Origin: Paraburkholderia oxyphila NBRC 105797
GTDB taxonomy: Bacteria > Pseudomonadota > Gammaproteobacteria > Burkholderiales > Burkholderiaceae
Direction of reading: 5' to 3'
Length of the DNA stretch: 58,578 bases
Assembly: GCF_000685075.1 (NCBI RefSeq)
Contig: NZ_BAYD01000062.1
Coordinates: 1-58,578 of the forward strand
The notes beneath the pieces were generated by a model that did no database searches, was not told where the DNA came from, and saw only the letters and a list, made by a program, of their open reading frames with translations. Shown here one piece after another: positions 15,791 to 24,515 of this stretch. The number at the start of each line of letters is the position of its first letter. Within the stretch, counting starts at the first letter, position 1. The translations under genes and the position numbers were made by a program.

Positions 15791-17191
15791 ATGGCGACTG
15801 ATCGAGCGAGCGCGGGTAGCGGAACGGGCGCGGCGCAACCCGTGCTGGAGGGTGTCGACTGGTTCCGGCAAAACCTCCGTGGCCATATCGTCGTACCCGG
15901 CGACGCAGGCTACGAGCAAGCGCGCAAGGTATGGAACGGCGCCATCGACCGGCGCCCCGCGCTGATCGTCTATTGCACCTGCTCCGGCGACGTGGTCAAG
16001 GCCGTCAATTTCGCCAGAGAAGCTCATTACGCGGTGGCTGTGCGCAGCGGTGGGCACAACCTGGCGGGTCTTTCGGTCTGCGACGCGGGCGTGGTGATCG
16101 ACCTGTCCCGGATGAAGCAGATCGACGTGGACCCTGTACGCCGTATCGCGCGCGCGCAAGCAGGCCTGACGCTGCATGAGTTCGACGAGGCGACCCAGGC
16201 CCACGGCCTCGCGACGACGATGGGCGTCAACGGCGACACAGGTATTGCCGGACTGACGCTCGGTGGCGGGTTCGGGAAGCTCGGCCGCAAATATGGCCTG
16301 GCCTGTGACAACCTGGTGGCGGTGGAGATGGTGACCGCCGACGGTGAATGTCGCCGCGCGAGCGCGACCGAAAACCCGGATCTCTTCTGGGCCGTACGTG
16401 GCGGTGGCGGCAACTTTGGCATCGTGATCATGTTTGAATACGTGCTCCATCCCATTGGCACGAATCTTCTTGCCGGCTCGCTGATGTACCGCTATGGCGA
16501 TGCACGGGACGCGATGCGGTTTTACGCTGCGTTTGCGCGCAGTGCGCCCGATGAACTGAGCCTCGATGCCGCGCTCGCCACGGTACCCTCCGGAGAGCGC
16601 TTTTTTAACGTCTCCGTTTGCTATGTGGGCGCGATGGAGGAGGGCGAGCGGGTTGTCGCGCCGCTGATGGCGTATGGGGCGCCAGAAGCCCGGCCGCTCG
16701 CGCCGGTTCCTTATTTGCAACTGCAGTCGGCCAGCGATGCCGTCTTTCTACGCGGGCGCCGCTACTACTGGAAGGCCCAGTTCCTGAGCGAACTGAGCGA
16801 CGGCGCAATCGATGCTTTGCTTCGAGTCTATGAAGACGCACCCTCGCGCGCTTCCATGTTTATCCTGCAACAGGTTGGCGGCGCCATCGCACGCGTGCCG
16901 AAGCCGGCCACCGCTTATGCGAATCGCGAGGCGCTCTTCGACGCTTTTCCGCTCTCGATCTGGGACGAAGCCACGGAAGACGACGTCAATATCCGCTGGG
17001 CTCGTGAAGCGTGGAGCGCGCTGAGACCGTTCTCGACGGGCGGGGTCTATGCGAACAATCTGGGCGATGAAGGCGAGGATCGGGTGCGCGCGGCGTTCGG
17101 TGAAAACTATTCCAGGCTGGCGGAAGTCAAGCAGCGCTATGACCCGGACAACTTCTTCCGGTTGAATCAGAACGTCAGGCCCACACCTTAG
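15791..17191 (+). CDS. FAD-dependent oxidoreductase, berberine-bridge-enzyme type
   Basis: A 466-residue flavoprotein of the VAO/PCMH superfamily with a BBE C-terminus. The FAD domain shows RSGGHN, whose H89 is the expected covalent flavin attachment site, and GLTLGGGFGKLGRKYGL; the C-terminal RYDPDNFFRLNQN is the BBE signature. The cysteine used for a second flavin bond in bicovalent members is absent from the GDTGIAGLTLGGG loop, so attachment is probably single. Members oxidise sugars, alkaloids or alcohols with oxygen. No signal peptide is evident, suggesting a cytoplasmic enzyme. AGGAGT lies before the ATG at 15791. It is followed, 99 bases on, by an acyl-activating enzyme with which it may share a pathway. 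Confidence 0.9.
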   Translation: MATDRASAGSGTGAAQPVLEGVDWFRQNLRGHIVVPGDAGYEQARKVWNGAIDRRPALIVYCTCSGDVVKAVNFAREAHYAVAVRSGGHNLAGLSVCDAGVVIDLSRMKQIDVDPVRRIARAQAGLTLHEFDEATQAHGLATTMGVNGDTGIAGLTLGGGFGKLGRKYGLACDNLVAVEMVTADGECRRASATENPDLFWAVRGGGGNFGIVIMFEYVLHPIGTNLLAGSLMYRYGDARDAMRFYAAFARSAPDELSLDAALATVPSGERFFNVSVCYVGAMEEGERVVAPLMAYGAPEARPLAPVPYLQLQSASDAVFLRGRRYYWKAQFLSELSDGAIDALLRVYEDAPSRASMFILQQVGGAIARVPKPATAYANREALFDAFPLSIWDEATEDDVNIRWAREAWSALRPFSTGGVYANNLGDEGEDRVRAAFGENYSRLAEVKQRYDPDNFFRLNQNVRPTP

Positions 17192-17290
17192 TCCACGGCG
17201 TTTCGCAGCGGCGCAACGCGCGCGCATGCCGGGCCAGCCCGATCCGGGCGGGAACACGCTGCGAGAGACCCGTGAAGGAGCCGGCTCATC

Positions 17291-18988
17291 ATGACGATTG
17301 CAGACGACGCAACCCTCCTGGACCGCTTTTTCGAGTGGGAATCCCGGCGGCGCAATCATGTCTATCTCACGCAACCCCGGCCCGATGGATCGGTCGTCGA
17401 CTACACATGGGGTGAGGTCGGGGAGCAGGCGCGCCGGGGCGCGGCGTATTTCCTCTCGCTGGGTTTGCCGGAGGGCAGCCGTATCGCGCTGCTCGGCAAG
17501 AATAGCGCGCACTGGATCATCGCGGATCTCGCGATCATGCTCGCAGGCATGGTCAGCGTCCCGCTCTATCCGTCGTTCAGCGCTCAATCGGTACGCTACG
17601 CGCTTGCGCATAGCGGCGCTGCATTGCTGGTGCTCGGCAAGCTCGACGGCGTGAGCGACAACTGGCCGAACATCGCTGCGCAGCTGCCGCCCGGCTTGCC
17701 GCTGCTCGGTCTGCCGCAATCGCCGCGCAAGGACATTCCACAGTGGGACGAAGTGCTCGCGCGACATGCACCGCTCGCCGCCGCGCGCACGCCGCAACGA
17801 GACGCCTTGTGCACGATCGTCTACACGTCGGGGTCGACCGGCGAGCCGAAGGGCGTGATGCACTCCCATGGCAGCATGGCGGCGGCATTCCTGATCATGG
17901 ATCGGGCGGGCTGGTGGGCGACCGCACCGGATGAGCGCGGATTCTCCTGGTTGCCGCTGGCCCACATGGGGGAGCGTATCGCGGTGGAGACCGCGTCGCT
18001 CGCATTTGGCTACCGCGTGTTCTTCGCCGATTCGCTGGCGACGTTCGCGCGCGATCTGAAACGCGCGCGGCCGACGATCTTTTTGTCGGTGCCGCGTCTG
18101 TGGAACAAGTTCTATCTCGGCGTTTGTGAGAAGCTGCCGCCTTCGAAGCAGCGCGTCCTGTTCGCACTGCCGTACGTGGGGCACAAGGTCAAGCGCAAGA
18201 TCCTGAGCGAGCTCGGACTCGATCAGGCGCGCATCGCCATTACCGCCACCGCGCCGCTGCCGCCACATCTGATGCGCTGGTACCGCACCCTCGGTCTCGA
18301 GTTGCTCGACATCTACGGCATGAGCGAAAACGCCGCGATTTCGCACGTGACGCGTCTGGGGCGCGCTCGCGCGGGCACGGTGGGCCAGCCCCAGGCCGGC
18401 GTCGAGGCGCGCATTGCCGGGGACGGCGAACTCGAAGTCAAAAGCCCGGCGCAGATGCTGGGCTATTACGGGCAGCCGGAAATGACCGCCGCCCAGATGA
18501 CCCCGGACGGGTTCTTCCGCACCGGCGACTGCGGTGTCATCGATGCGGAGGGCTTTCTCACCCTGACCGGCCGCGTCAAGGATATCTTCAAGACTGCGAA
18601 GGGAAAATACGTCGCGCCGCTGCCGCTCGAGCAGAAGCTGCTCGAGCATCGGCACATCGAGGCAGCCTGTGTGGCCGGTGCGGGCCTCGCGATGCCGTTC
18701 GCGCTGTTGCAGCTCGCGGCCGACGTGCGCGACGCCCTGGCCAACGGCACGTGTGACCGTGCCGCATTGACGGAGGAACTAGCGGCATTGCACGCGCGGA
18801 TCAACGCCTGCGCCGAACGCCATGAGCAGTTGCAGTACGTCGTCGTGGTCAAGGATGTCTGGAGCGCCGAGAACGCGATGTTGACGCCGACACTGAAAAT
18901 TCGCCGCGCTGCGATCGAGGCCCGGTACCTGCGCGATGCGCAAGACTGGTCGAAGCTGGGCAGGGCGGTGGTCTGGGAGGCGCGCTGA
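17291..18988 (+). CDS. AMP-dependent synthetase/ligase (acyl-CoA ligase-like)
   Basis: A 565-residue adenylate-forming enzyme. The P-loop YTSGSTGEPKG is at 178-188, the substrate-loop motif DIYGMSENA near 340, and TGDCGVIDAEGF-LTLTGRVKDIFKTAKGKYVAP at about 415-440 with the hinge and core motifs; the pattern fits long-chain fatty-acid or aryl acid CoA ligases. The conserved lysine of the C-terminal lid is plausible within TPTLKIRR. GAAGGAG precedes the ATG. It follows the FAD oxidoreductase, so the oxidised product may be the acid it activates; that is inference. An M23 peptidase fragment begins immediately after its stop codon. Confidence 0.88.
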   Translation: MTIADDATLLDRFFEWESRRRNHVYLTQPRPDGSVVDYTWGEVGEQARRGAAYFLSLGLPEGSRIALLGKNSAHWIIADLAIMLAGMVSVPLYPSFSAQSVRYALAHSGAALLVLGKLDGVSDNWPNIAAQLPPGLPLLGLPQSPRKDIPQWDEVLARHAPLAAARTPQRDALCTIVYTSGSTGEPKGVMHSHGSMAAAFLIMDRAGWWATAPDERGFSWLPLAHMGERIAVETASLAFGYRVFFADSLATFARDLKRARPTIFLSVPRLWNKFYLGVCEKLPPSKQRVLFALPYVGHKVKRKILSELGLDQARIAITATAPLPPHLMRWYRTLGLELLDIYGMSENAAISHVTRLGRARAGTVGQPQAGVEARIAGDGELEVKSPAQMLGYYGQPEMTAAQMTPDGFFRTGDCGVIDAEGFLTLTGRVKDIFKTAKGKYVAPLPLEQKLLEHRHIEAACVAGAGLAMPFALLQLAADVRDALANGTCDRAALTEELAALHARINACAERHEQLQYVVVVKDVWSAENAMLTPTLKIRRAAIEARYLRDAQDWSKLGRAVVWEAR

Positions 18989-18989
18989 C

Positions 18990-19205
18990 GCCTTCAGCGC
19001 AGGCACGGAAAAAGCCGGCATCGCGACCGGGCCGCATCTGCACTACGAAGTGCATGTGGACCACGTGCCGGAGGATCCGCTCACGGTCGAGCTGCCGATC
19101 CGCACGGCCTTGAACGGCGCGGACATGGAGCGTTTCGCGCAGCAGGTCCAGCAGATCACGCCGATGCTGTGGGCGCCGGGCGAGCGCGATGCGTGCACGT
19201 TGTGG
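18990..19205 (+). pseudogene. Remnant of an M23-family metallopeptidase (C-terminal part)
   Basis: Directly behind the ligase stop codon, an open frame without its own start reads AGIATGPHLHYEV, the second zinc motif (H-x-H at 19035-19043) of LytM/M23 endopeptidases, followed by DPLTVELP and a helix ERFAQQVQQ, as in the C-terminal tail of Burkholderia M23 proteins. The N-terminal two thirds, including the first His/Asp ligand, are missing. The frame drifts into the end of the convergent LysR gene. This looks like the stump left by a deletion or by an insertion of the oxidoreductase/ligase pair. Confidence 0.7.
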
Positions 19206-19217
19206 ATTCGCGCAAGG

Positions 19218-20150
19218 CTATTTCGCCGCCCGCGTGTCGCCATACGTCGCGAGGCCACTTGCAGCCAGCACCTCGGTCAACGAACGGCGCAGCAGTTCGA
19301 CGGGCCGCACCAGCCGGCCCGGCAGCGAGCCGTGCACGAACCATACGTCGACGCCGGTGCGGAAGTCGACCGCATCGATCACCTGCAGCGCGTCGCGATG
19401 AGCGGAACGCTCCAGCACGTCCGGCGTGGCGACGCCGATGCCGAGACCGCGCGCCACCAGCGATAGTTGGAGATCCGAACCAAATGCCTCGACCGCCACG
19501 TTGAACGGCAAGCCGGCCTTTTCCAGCGCGCGGCTCAACGCCGAGCGCATCCCGCAGCCGTTCTGGTTGAGCACCCACGCGTGACTGGCCAGATCGGCGA
19601 GCGTCACGGGCGTATCGGGCAGGCCCAGCGAGCGCGGCGCGACGATCACGGTCGGCTGGAACGCGAGGGCGGTTGCGCGCACGGTCTCGGGTGGCATGAA
19701 GTTCGAAGGCATCAGGACCACCGCCGCGTCCAGCGCCGCCCGTTCGACGCTTTGCAAGAGGCCAGGCGACCAGCCCGCCGTGATCCGCAGGGTCAGCCGC
19801 GCAAACGCGCTACGCAACCGGTCGACCGGCTTTTCCAGCGCGATGTCGGCCAGAAACGGCGGCATGCCGATTCTCAGTTCGCCGGCCGGCTCGCTGTCCG
19901 CCGAAGCCACCGACAGCAGATCGTCCACCGCGCCCAGCACGGTGCGCGCGAGCGCATAGACCTCATGGCCCGTGGCGGTCGGCTTGAGCGGCTTGCTCTG
20001 GCGATCGAGCAGTTCGGCGCCGAGCGTGCTTTCGAGGCTCTGCACGCGCCGTGTCAGACCGGGCTGCGTCAGATGAAGGCGCTCGGCGGCGCGCACCATC
20101 GAACCGCTCTCGATGACCGCAACGAACGCCTGCAGATCACGCGTGTTCAA
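19218..20150 (-). CDS. LysR-family transcriptional regulator
   Basis: A 310-residue LysR-type regulator with the N-terminal helix-turn-helix MVRAAERLHLTQPGLTRRVQSLE and a full effector domain (IGMPPFLADIALEKPV onward). It is divergent from the MFS transporter at 20220 with 69 bases between the starts, the classic target arrangement, so it probably controls that exporter. Its 3' end abuts the M23 remnant. The effector is unknown. Confidence 0.88.
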   Translation of the reverse strand: MNTRDLQAFVAVIESGSMVRAAERLHLTQPGLTRRVQSLESTLGAELLDRQSKPLKPTATGHEVYALARTVLGAVDDLLSVASADSEPAGELRIGMPPFLADIALEKPVDRLRSAFARLTLRITAGWSPGLLQSVERAALDAAVVLMPSNFMPPETVRATALAFQPTVIVAPRSLGLPDTPVTLADLASHAWVLNQNGCGMRSALSRALEKAGLPFNVAVEAFGSDLQLSLVARGLGIGVATPDVLERSAHRDALQVIDAVDFRTGVDVWFVHGSLPGRLVRPVELLRRSLTEVLAASGLATYGDTRAAK

Positions 20151-20174
20151 AACAAACTCGCATAATAGATATGC

Positions 20175-20196
20175 ACATGTTTCAATTGTAGCATGT
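20175..20196. promoter_or_regulatory. Candidate LysR binding dyad
   Basis: ACATG (20175-20179) and CATGT (20192-20196) form an interrupted palindrome with twelve bases between; inside it TTCAATTGTAG fits the loose T-N9/11-A LysR box. It lies midway between the LysR and MFS start codons. Confidence 0.4.
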
Positions 20197-20219
20197 TAGA
20201 AGAAGGGCCAGGATGGGCG

Positions 20220-21518
20220 ATGTCCCTTCCCTGGAGCGTCACGCTGATGAATCCCTCTGCTCAAACGCGCGCCGAGACCGTCGCAACGATTGCCGCCGAA
20301 AGCCCGCACGCGCAGACCCTCACGCCGCTGCTCACGGTCTTTTTCGCGACGGCAGTCGGCGTGATCGTGATGAACCTGTTTGCGGCACAACCGTTGACCG
20401 GCGAGATCAGCCGGAGCCTGCATCTTGCGCCGCAGTTCGCGGGATTGGCCGCGATGCTGCCGCAACTCGGCTACGCGGCCGGTCTGGTGCTGCTGGTGCC
20501 GCTCTGCGATCTCCTCGAAAACCGCCGCCTGATCGTGCACACGCTGGCATGCTGTGCCGTCGCGCTCGGCATCGCGATGCTCAGTGCTTCACGCGGCGTA
20601 TTTCTTGCCGCCGTGTTCGCAGCCGGTGCCGCATCGAGCGTGATTCAGATGCTGGTGCCGATGGCCGCGTCGATGGCGCCGGAAAGCCATCGCGGACGCG
20701 CGGTCGGCAACGTGATGAGCGGCCTGATGCTCGGCATCCTGCTCTCGCGTCCCGCCGCGAGTCTGGTTGCCGGAACGATCGGCTGGCGCGCGTTCTACGG
20801 CATGGCGGGGGCGATCGATGCGCTGCTCGCGGTCGTGCTTTACCTGCAGTTGCCGACTCGCTCGCCAGCGATATCGACGCGCTATGGGACGCTGCTGGGC
20901 TCGCTATGGACGCTGCTGCGCCACGAGCGCGTGCTGCAACGCAACGCCGTTTCGGCGGCGCTGGTGATGGGCGCATTCAGCGCGTTCTGGACCGCGATCG
21001 GCCTGCGGCTCGTGCAGCCGCCGTTCAACTTTGGGATGAACGGGATTGCGGCGTTCGCGCTGGCCGGCGCGGCGGGCGCGATCGTCACGCCGCTGGCGGG
21101 GCGCGCGGGCGATCGCGGCTGGGGCCGCAGGACCGTGTTTGCGGGGCACATGACGATGCTGGTTGCGCTCGTCGCAATCGGTGTCGCGGGCTCCGGCTGG
21201 GGCGGATTCTCAGCGCGCGCGCATCCGCTGCTGGCGGTGGCGATGCTGGTGGCCGGCGCGGCCGCGCTGGACGCCGGCGTGGTCACCGATCAGACGCTGG
21301 GCCGCAGGGCAATCAACCTGATGAACCCGGCCGCGCGCGGCAGGCTCAATGGGCTGTTCGTCGGCGTGTTTTTCATCGGCGGCGCGTTGGGCACGGTGCT
21401 GGCGGGCGCGATATGGGCGTGGGCCGGCTGGGACGGCGTCTGCGCGCTGGGCTTTGGCTTCACCGGCCTCGCATGCGTGCTCAGGTTGGCCGGTGCGGTG
21501 GGCGGAAGCGAGGTTTGA
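20220..21518 (+). CDS. MFS transporter
   Basis: A 432-residue major facilitator with twelve predicted membrane segments, beginning after a polar N-terminus of about 35 residues. The loop between helices 2 and 3 reads PLCDLLENRRLI, a variant of the MFS motif A; GNVMSGLMLGILLSRPAAS is the characteristic helix-5 motif of drug and arabinose-efflux type exporters. The LysR gene is divergent and probably regulates it. AGGA lies six bases before the ATG at 20220; an alternative ATG at 20247 has GGAG ten bases upstream and would remove nine residues. Substrate unknown; efflux is likelier than uptake from the motifs. Confidence 0.85.
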   Translation: MSLPWSVTLMNPSAQTRAETVATIAAESPHAQTLTPLLTVFFATAVGVIVMNLFAAQPLTGEISRSLHLAPQFAGLAAMLPQLGYAAGLVLLVPLCDLLENRRLIVHTLACCAVALGIAMLSASRGVFLAAVFAAGAASSVIQMLVPMAASMAPESHRGRAVGNVMSGLMLGILLSRPAASLVAGTIGWRAFYGMAGAIDALLAVVLYLQLPTRSPAISTRYGTLLGSLWTLLRHERVLQRNAVSAALVMGAFSAFWTAIGLRLVQPPFNFGMNGIAAFALAGAAGAIVTPLAGRAGDRGWGRRTVFAGHMTMLVALVAIGVAGSGWGGFSARAHPLLAVAMLVAGAAALDAGVVTDQTLGRRAINLMNPAARGRLNGLFVGVFFIGGALGTVLAGAIWAWAGWDGVCALGFGFTGLACVLRLAGAVGGSEV

Positions 21519-21743
21519 AAACCTGGGCAACGTCAACGACTACGCCACAGTTCGACTCGCCTCGCGAGCATGCGCGAACGCCCATCGTGCGGCGCGCTTT
21601 TTGCGCGGCTGCGCCGGCGCCGGTTTCAGGGCGGGCGCTTTATTGATGGACTAAAGTGCGATAGCGCGCTGGACCCGGGCCCGTCACGAGCGTGAGCAGG
21701 CCCTGGCTGCAGGCACGCGTTTCGTCCATCCAGGAGCCTCGCC

Positions 21744-22148
21744 ATGATCGAGCACGATCAGCACCCCTCGTCCATTCTGACGTTCAAGAGCGCGTACGAC
21801 TTCGATACGACGATCGCGCGCCTCAAAGCGGCGCTCGAGCGCGTGGGCGCCGTCGTGTTCGCCGACGTGGACCAGCGCGAGGCGGCGGCGCTCGTGGGTC
21901 TCGAGTTGCGGCGCACGAGGCTGATCATGTTCGGCAACCCGAAGGCTGGCACGCCGGTCATGGTGGCCAATCCGCACGCGGCGCTCGAACTGCCGCTGCG
22001 GCTCGTGGTGTGGGAGGACGACGAAGGACGCGTGCACGTGGACTATCGCGACGTGTCGCAAACGCTCGGGCCGCTCTATGCCATCGAGCCCGAATTGCTC
22101 GCGCCCTTGCAGCGCGTGCCGGAGTTGTTGCAGGCCACGGTGCACTGA
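21744..22148 (+). CDS. DUF302 domain protein
   Basis: A 134-residue cytoplasmic protein, a complete DUF302 domain with its hallmark IMFGNPKAGTPVM (about residues 61-73) followed by ALELPLRLVVWEDDEGRVHVDY. DUF302 proteins are small dimers of unknown biochemical role, often found near redox or heavy-metal genes. AGGAG precedes the ATG at a normal distance. The 225 bases upstream contain no gene that I can see. Confidence 0.85.
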   Translation: MIEHDQHPSSILTFKSAYDFDTTIARLKAALERVGAVVFADVDQREAAALVGLELRRTRLIMFGNPKAGTPVMVANPHAALELPLRLVVWEDDEGRVHVDYRDVSQTLGPLYAIEPELLAPLQRVPELLQATVH

Positions 22149-22301
22149 GGCACGCGGCTCACGCGGTGGCGCACGAAGGCACCCCGCGCGCCGTGCGCGC
22201 GAATCGGGGGCGCAACGCCACGGCCGGCACGGCGCTAGCCAGGCCAGCGCATCCGGCACGCCGCGCGCGCACGCGGCTCAACCGGGCCGCTTACTGAGCG
22301 C

Positions 22302-22559
22302 TTACTGTCCGAAAAATATATCGCACTGCGAACGAGGCCAGCAGGCCTTGCCCGTGCGCTGGCCCGCGACGCTGTGCGTGTCGGGCACGCCGCCGTACGA
22401 CATGTCAGTGCCGGCCTGGGCGGAGGCATCCGCGTCATCGGTCATCGTCTGATGCGCGCGCTGCTGGGGCACCGGCTCGTCCTTCGACTGTGCCGTTGCA
22501 GGCGCACCGGCTGCCAGCGCCGCCACGCAGCCGGCGATCAACGCCAATCGGATCTTCAT
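22302..22559 (-). CDS. Small exported protein of unknown function
   Basis: An 85-residue protein with a strong signal peptide (MKIRLALIAGCVAALAAG, cleavage near ATAQS) and a mature chain of about 55 residues. The mature part is polar and ends in a Cys pair, ACWPRSQCDIFFGQ, that could form a disulfide in the periplasm. GGAAGGAG lies upstream of the ATG, excellent support for this start. Short proteins with similar SYGG...C...C-FGQ tails are common in Burkholderia as hypothetical proteins. Function unknown. Confidence 0.75.
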   Translation of the reverse strand: MKIRLALIAGCVAALAAGAPATAQSKDEPVPQQRAHQTMTDDADASAQAGTDMSYGGVPDTHSVAGQRTGKACWPRSQCDIFFGQ

Positions 22560-23084
22560 CTCAACACTCCTTCCGGAACACAACGCAAAGCCAACCCGGC
22601 GTGCGCACGGCCATTCAAGGCGCCGTGCGCACTCGGGGGGAAGGCCGGATGCCGGCGCAAAAGGCCGGGCTGCCGGACGTGTTAGTTAGGGTCTGTTCAC
22701 TAATCGATCGCGCCTCCGCCGGTTCGGGAGGCGGCGCAGCGTGGCGCGGCGCAAGAAGAAGGTGAGAGCGGGCGCGCAGAGAACATCCGCGCTGCACTTT
22801 CGTTATAGCTCGCGCGCGCAAGAGTGCAACGCAACCGCGCGCCGATTACTGCACATTTCTTTCGACAATGAAATGAAGCGAAAGCTTAAGGAAATCAGAT
22901 GGTCGCCGTGTAGTCATGTTCAGGTGTTGTAATGCGCTCGCCCTGAAGTCTGGCAAATCGCATGCGTCAGCAGCGATTCGAATTCGAATACGCCGTCGGT
23001 ATCCGCGCAGGCTGCGCTCCCGCGCCGGGTGTTGTGCCGGTTTTGATGTCGGCGGCTTTTTTGCTTCGCCAAGAACAAGGCAAT
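22560..23084. other. Intergenic region with hairpin and palindrome
   Basis: The 525 bases between the small exported protein and the di-heme peroxidase hold no gene that I trust. CGCCTCC (22711-22717) and GGAGGCG (22727-22733) form a 7-bp stem without a T-run. ATTCGAATTCGAAT (22976-22989) is a perfect 14-bp palindrome. The frame of the peroxidase is open through the last 120 bases, but the sequence there lacks the signal-anchor pattern expected of a start. Confidence 0.5.
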
Positions 23085-24515
23085 ATGTCCGAACTCTCTT
23101 CTCCGCCTTCTTCCGCTTCCACTGCGGCCCGCGCCAGGGCGAAGCCCGCGCGCCTCGCGCTGTATGCCGCCGCGGCCGTTGCGATCGCCGCGCTGGGCTT
23201 CAGTGCCTATGCCGTGGCCTTTCCCGCCGACATGCCCGAATCCGTGGGCGCCATCGTCGAGAACCTCACGGGCGCGAATCCGCATCCCGTGGTGCTGCAA
23301 CGCCCGCCCGTGGCGCCGCTTTCGGCCATGGCCCAGCTCGGCAAGCAGCTCTTCTTCGACCCGGCGCTCTCGGCTTCGGGCAAGCAGTCGTGCGCGTCGT
23401 GCCATAGCCCCGAGCATGCCTACGGGCCGCCCAACGGGCTCGACGTGCAGCAGGGCGGTCTCGCGATGACGCAGCAGGGCTATCGTCCGCCGCCGTCGCT
23501 CATGTATCTGTATCGCCAGCCGAATTTCAGCATCGGCCCCGACGCGGGCGAAAACGACGACGCGCCCACCGTCGCGCAGCAGGCGACGGCCTCAGCCGAC
23601 GTGGTGAAATCGCAGAAGACCGCGGGCGGTCCGTCCACCTCGGTGGAGATGGTGCCGCAAGGCGGGCTGTTCTGGGACGGCCGCGCCGACACCTTGCAGC
23701 AGCAGGCCTACGGGCCGCTGCTCAATCCGGTGGAGATGGCGAACACGAGCGTCGATGCGGTGGCCGGGAAGCTTCAGCACGCGTCCTACGCGAAGCACTT
23801 CACGGAATTGTTCGGATCACGAATCTTCGACGACCGCAAGCTGCTCGTCTCCGAAGCGATGTTCGCGATCTCGCGCTATCAGGTGGAGGACCCGTCGTTC
23901 CATCCGTACAACAGCAAGTATGACCGCTGGCTGGAAGGGCACGCGCGCCTGACCCAGGCGGAGCTGCGCGGCCTGCGCCTCTTCAACGACGACAAGAAGG
24001 CGAACTGCGCGGGCTGCCACCTTTCGAAGCCGGGCAAGGACGGCCTGCCGCCGATGTTCACCGACTACCAGTACGAGGCGCTCGGCGTGCCGCGCAACCG
24101 CAAGCTCGCGCAGAACCGCGACCCGCGCTTTTTCGATCTGGGCGTGTGCGGGCCGTTCCGCACCGACATGAAGGACCAGGCGCAGTATTGCGGCATGTTC
24201 CTCACGCCCACGCTGCGCAATTCGGCCACGCGCACGGTGTTCTTCCACAACGGCCTCTATCACAACCTCGATCAGGTGATGGCGTTCTACAACGAGCGCA
24301 ACACCGACCCCGGCAAGTTCTATCCGCACGATGCCCACGGCAAGATCGAGAAATACGACGACATCCCGCCGCAACTCTGGAAGAACGTGGACATCACGGA
24401 CGCGCCGTTCGACCGCAAGTTCGGCGACAAGCCCGCGATGACCGACGACGAGATCCGCGACATCATCGCGTTCCTGAAGACGCTCAACGACGATCCGGTG
24501 CCGTCGTCGAACTAG
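23085..24515 (+). CDS. Di-heme cytochrome c peroxidase / MauG-family protein
   Basis: A 476-residue di-heme protein of the bacterial cytochrome c peroxidase/MauG family, anchored or exported through one hydrophobic segment (about residues 25-47). Two c-heme sites are seen: CASCH at 103-107 and CAGCH at 308-312. The region LFWDGRADTLQQQAYGPLLNPVEM (about 203-226) is the family hallmark between them, and TLRNSATRTVFFHNG lies near the C-terminus. Such proteins reduce hydrogen peroxide or oxidise a protein partner in the periplasm. AAGG precedes the ATG at 23085. Its 3' end overlaps the convergent cyclase gene by 32 bases. The nearby oxidase operon may supply its electrons. Confidence 0.9.
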   Translation: MSELSSPPSSASTAARARAKPARLALYAAAAVAIAALGFSAYAVAFPADMPESVGAIVENLTGANPHPVVLQRPPVAPLSAMAQLGKQLFFDPALSASGKQSCASCHSPEHAYGPPNGLDVQQGGLAMTQQGYRPPPSLMYLYRQPNFSIGPDAGENDDAPTVAQQATASADVVKSQKTAGGPSTSVEMVPQGGLFWDGRADTLQQQAYGPLLNPVEMANTSVDAVAGKLQHASYAKHFTELFGSRIFDDRKLLVSEAMFAISRYQVEDPSFHPYNSKYDRWLEGHARLTQAELRGLRLFNDDKKANCAGCHLSKPGKDGLPPMFTDYQYEALGVPRNRKLAQNRDPRFFDLGVCGPFRTDMKDQAQYCGMFLTPTLRNSATRTVFFHNGLYHNLDQVMAFYNERNTDPGKFYPHDAHGKIEKYDDIPPQLWKNVDITDAPFDRKFGDKPAMTDDEIRDIIAFLKTLNDDPVPSSN

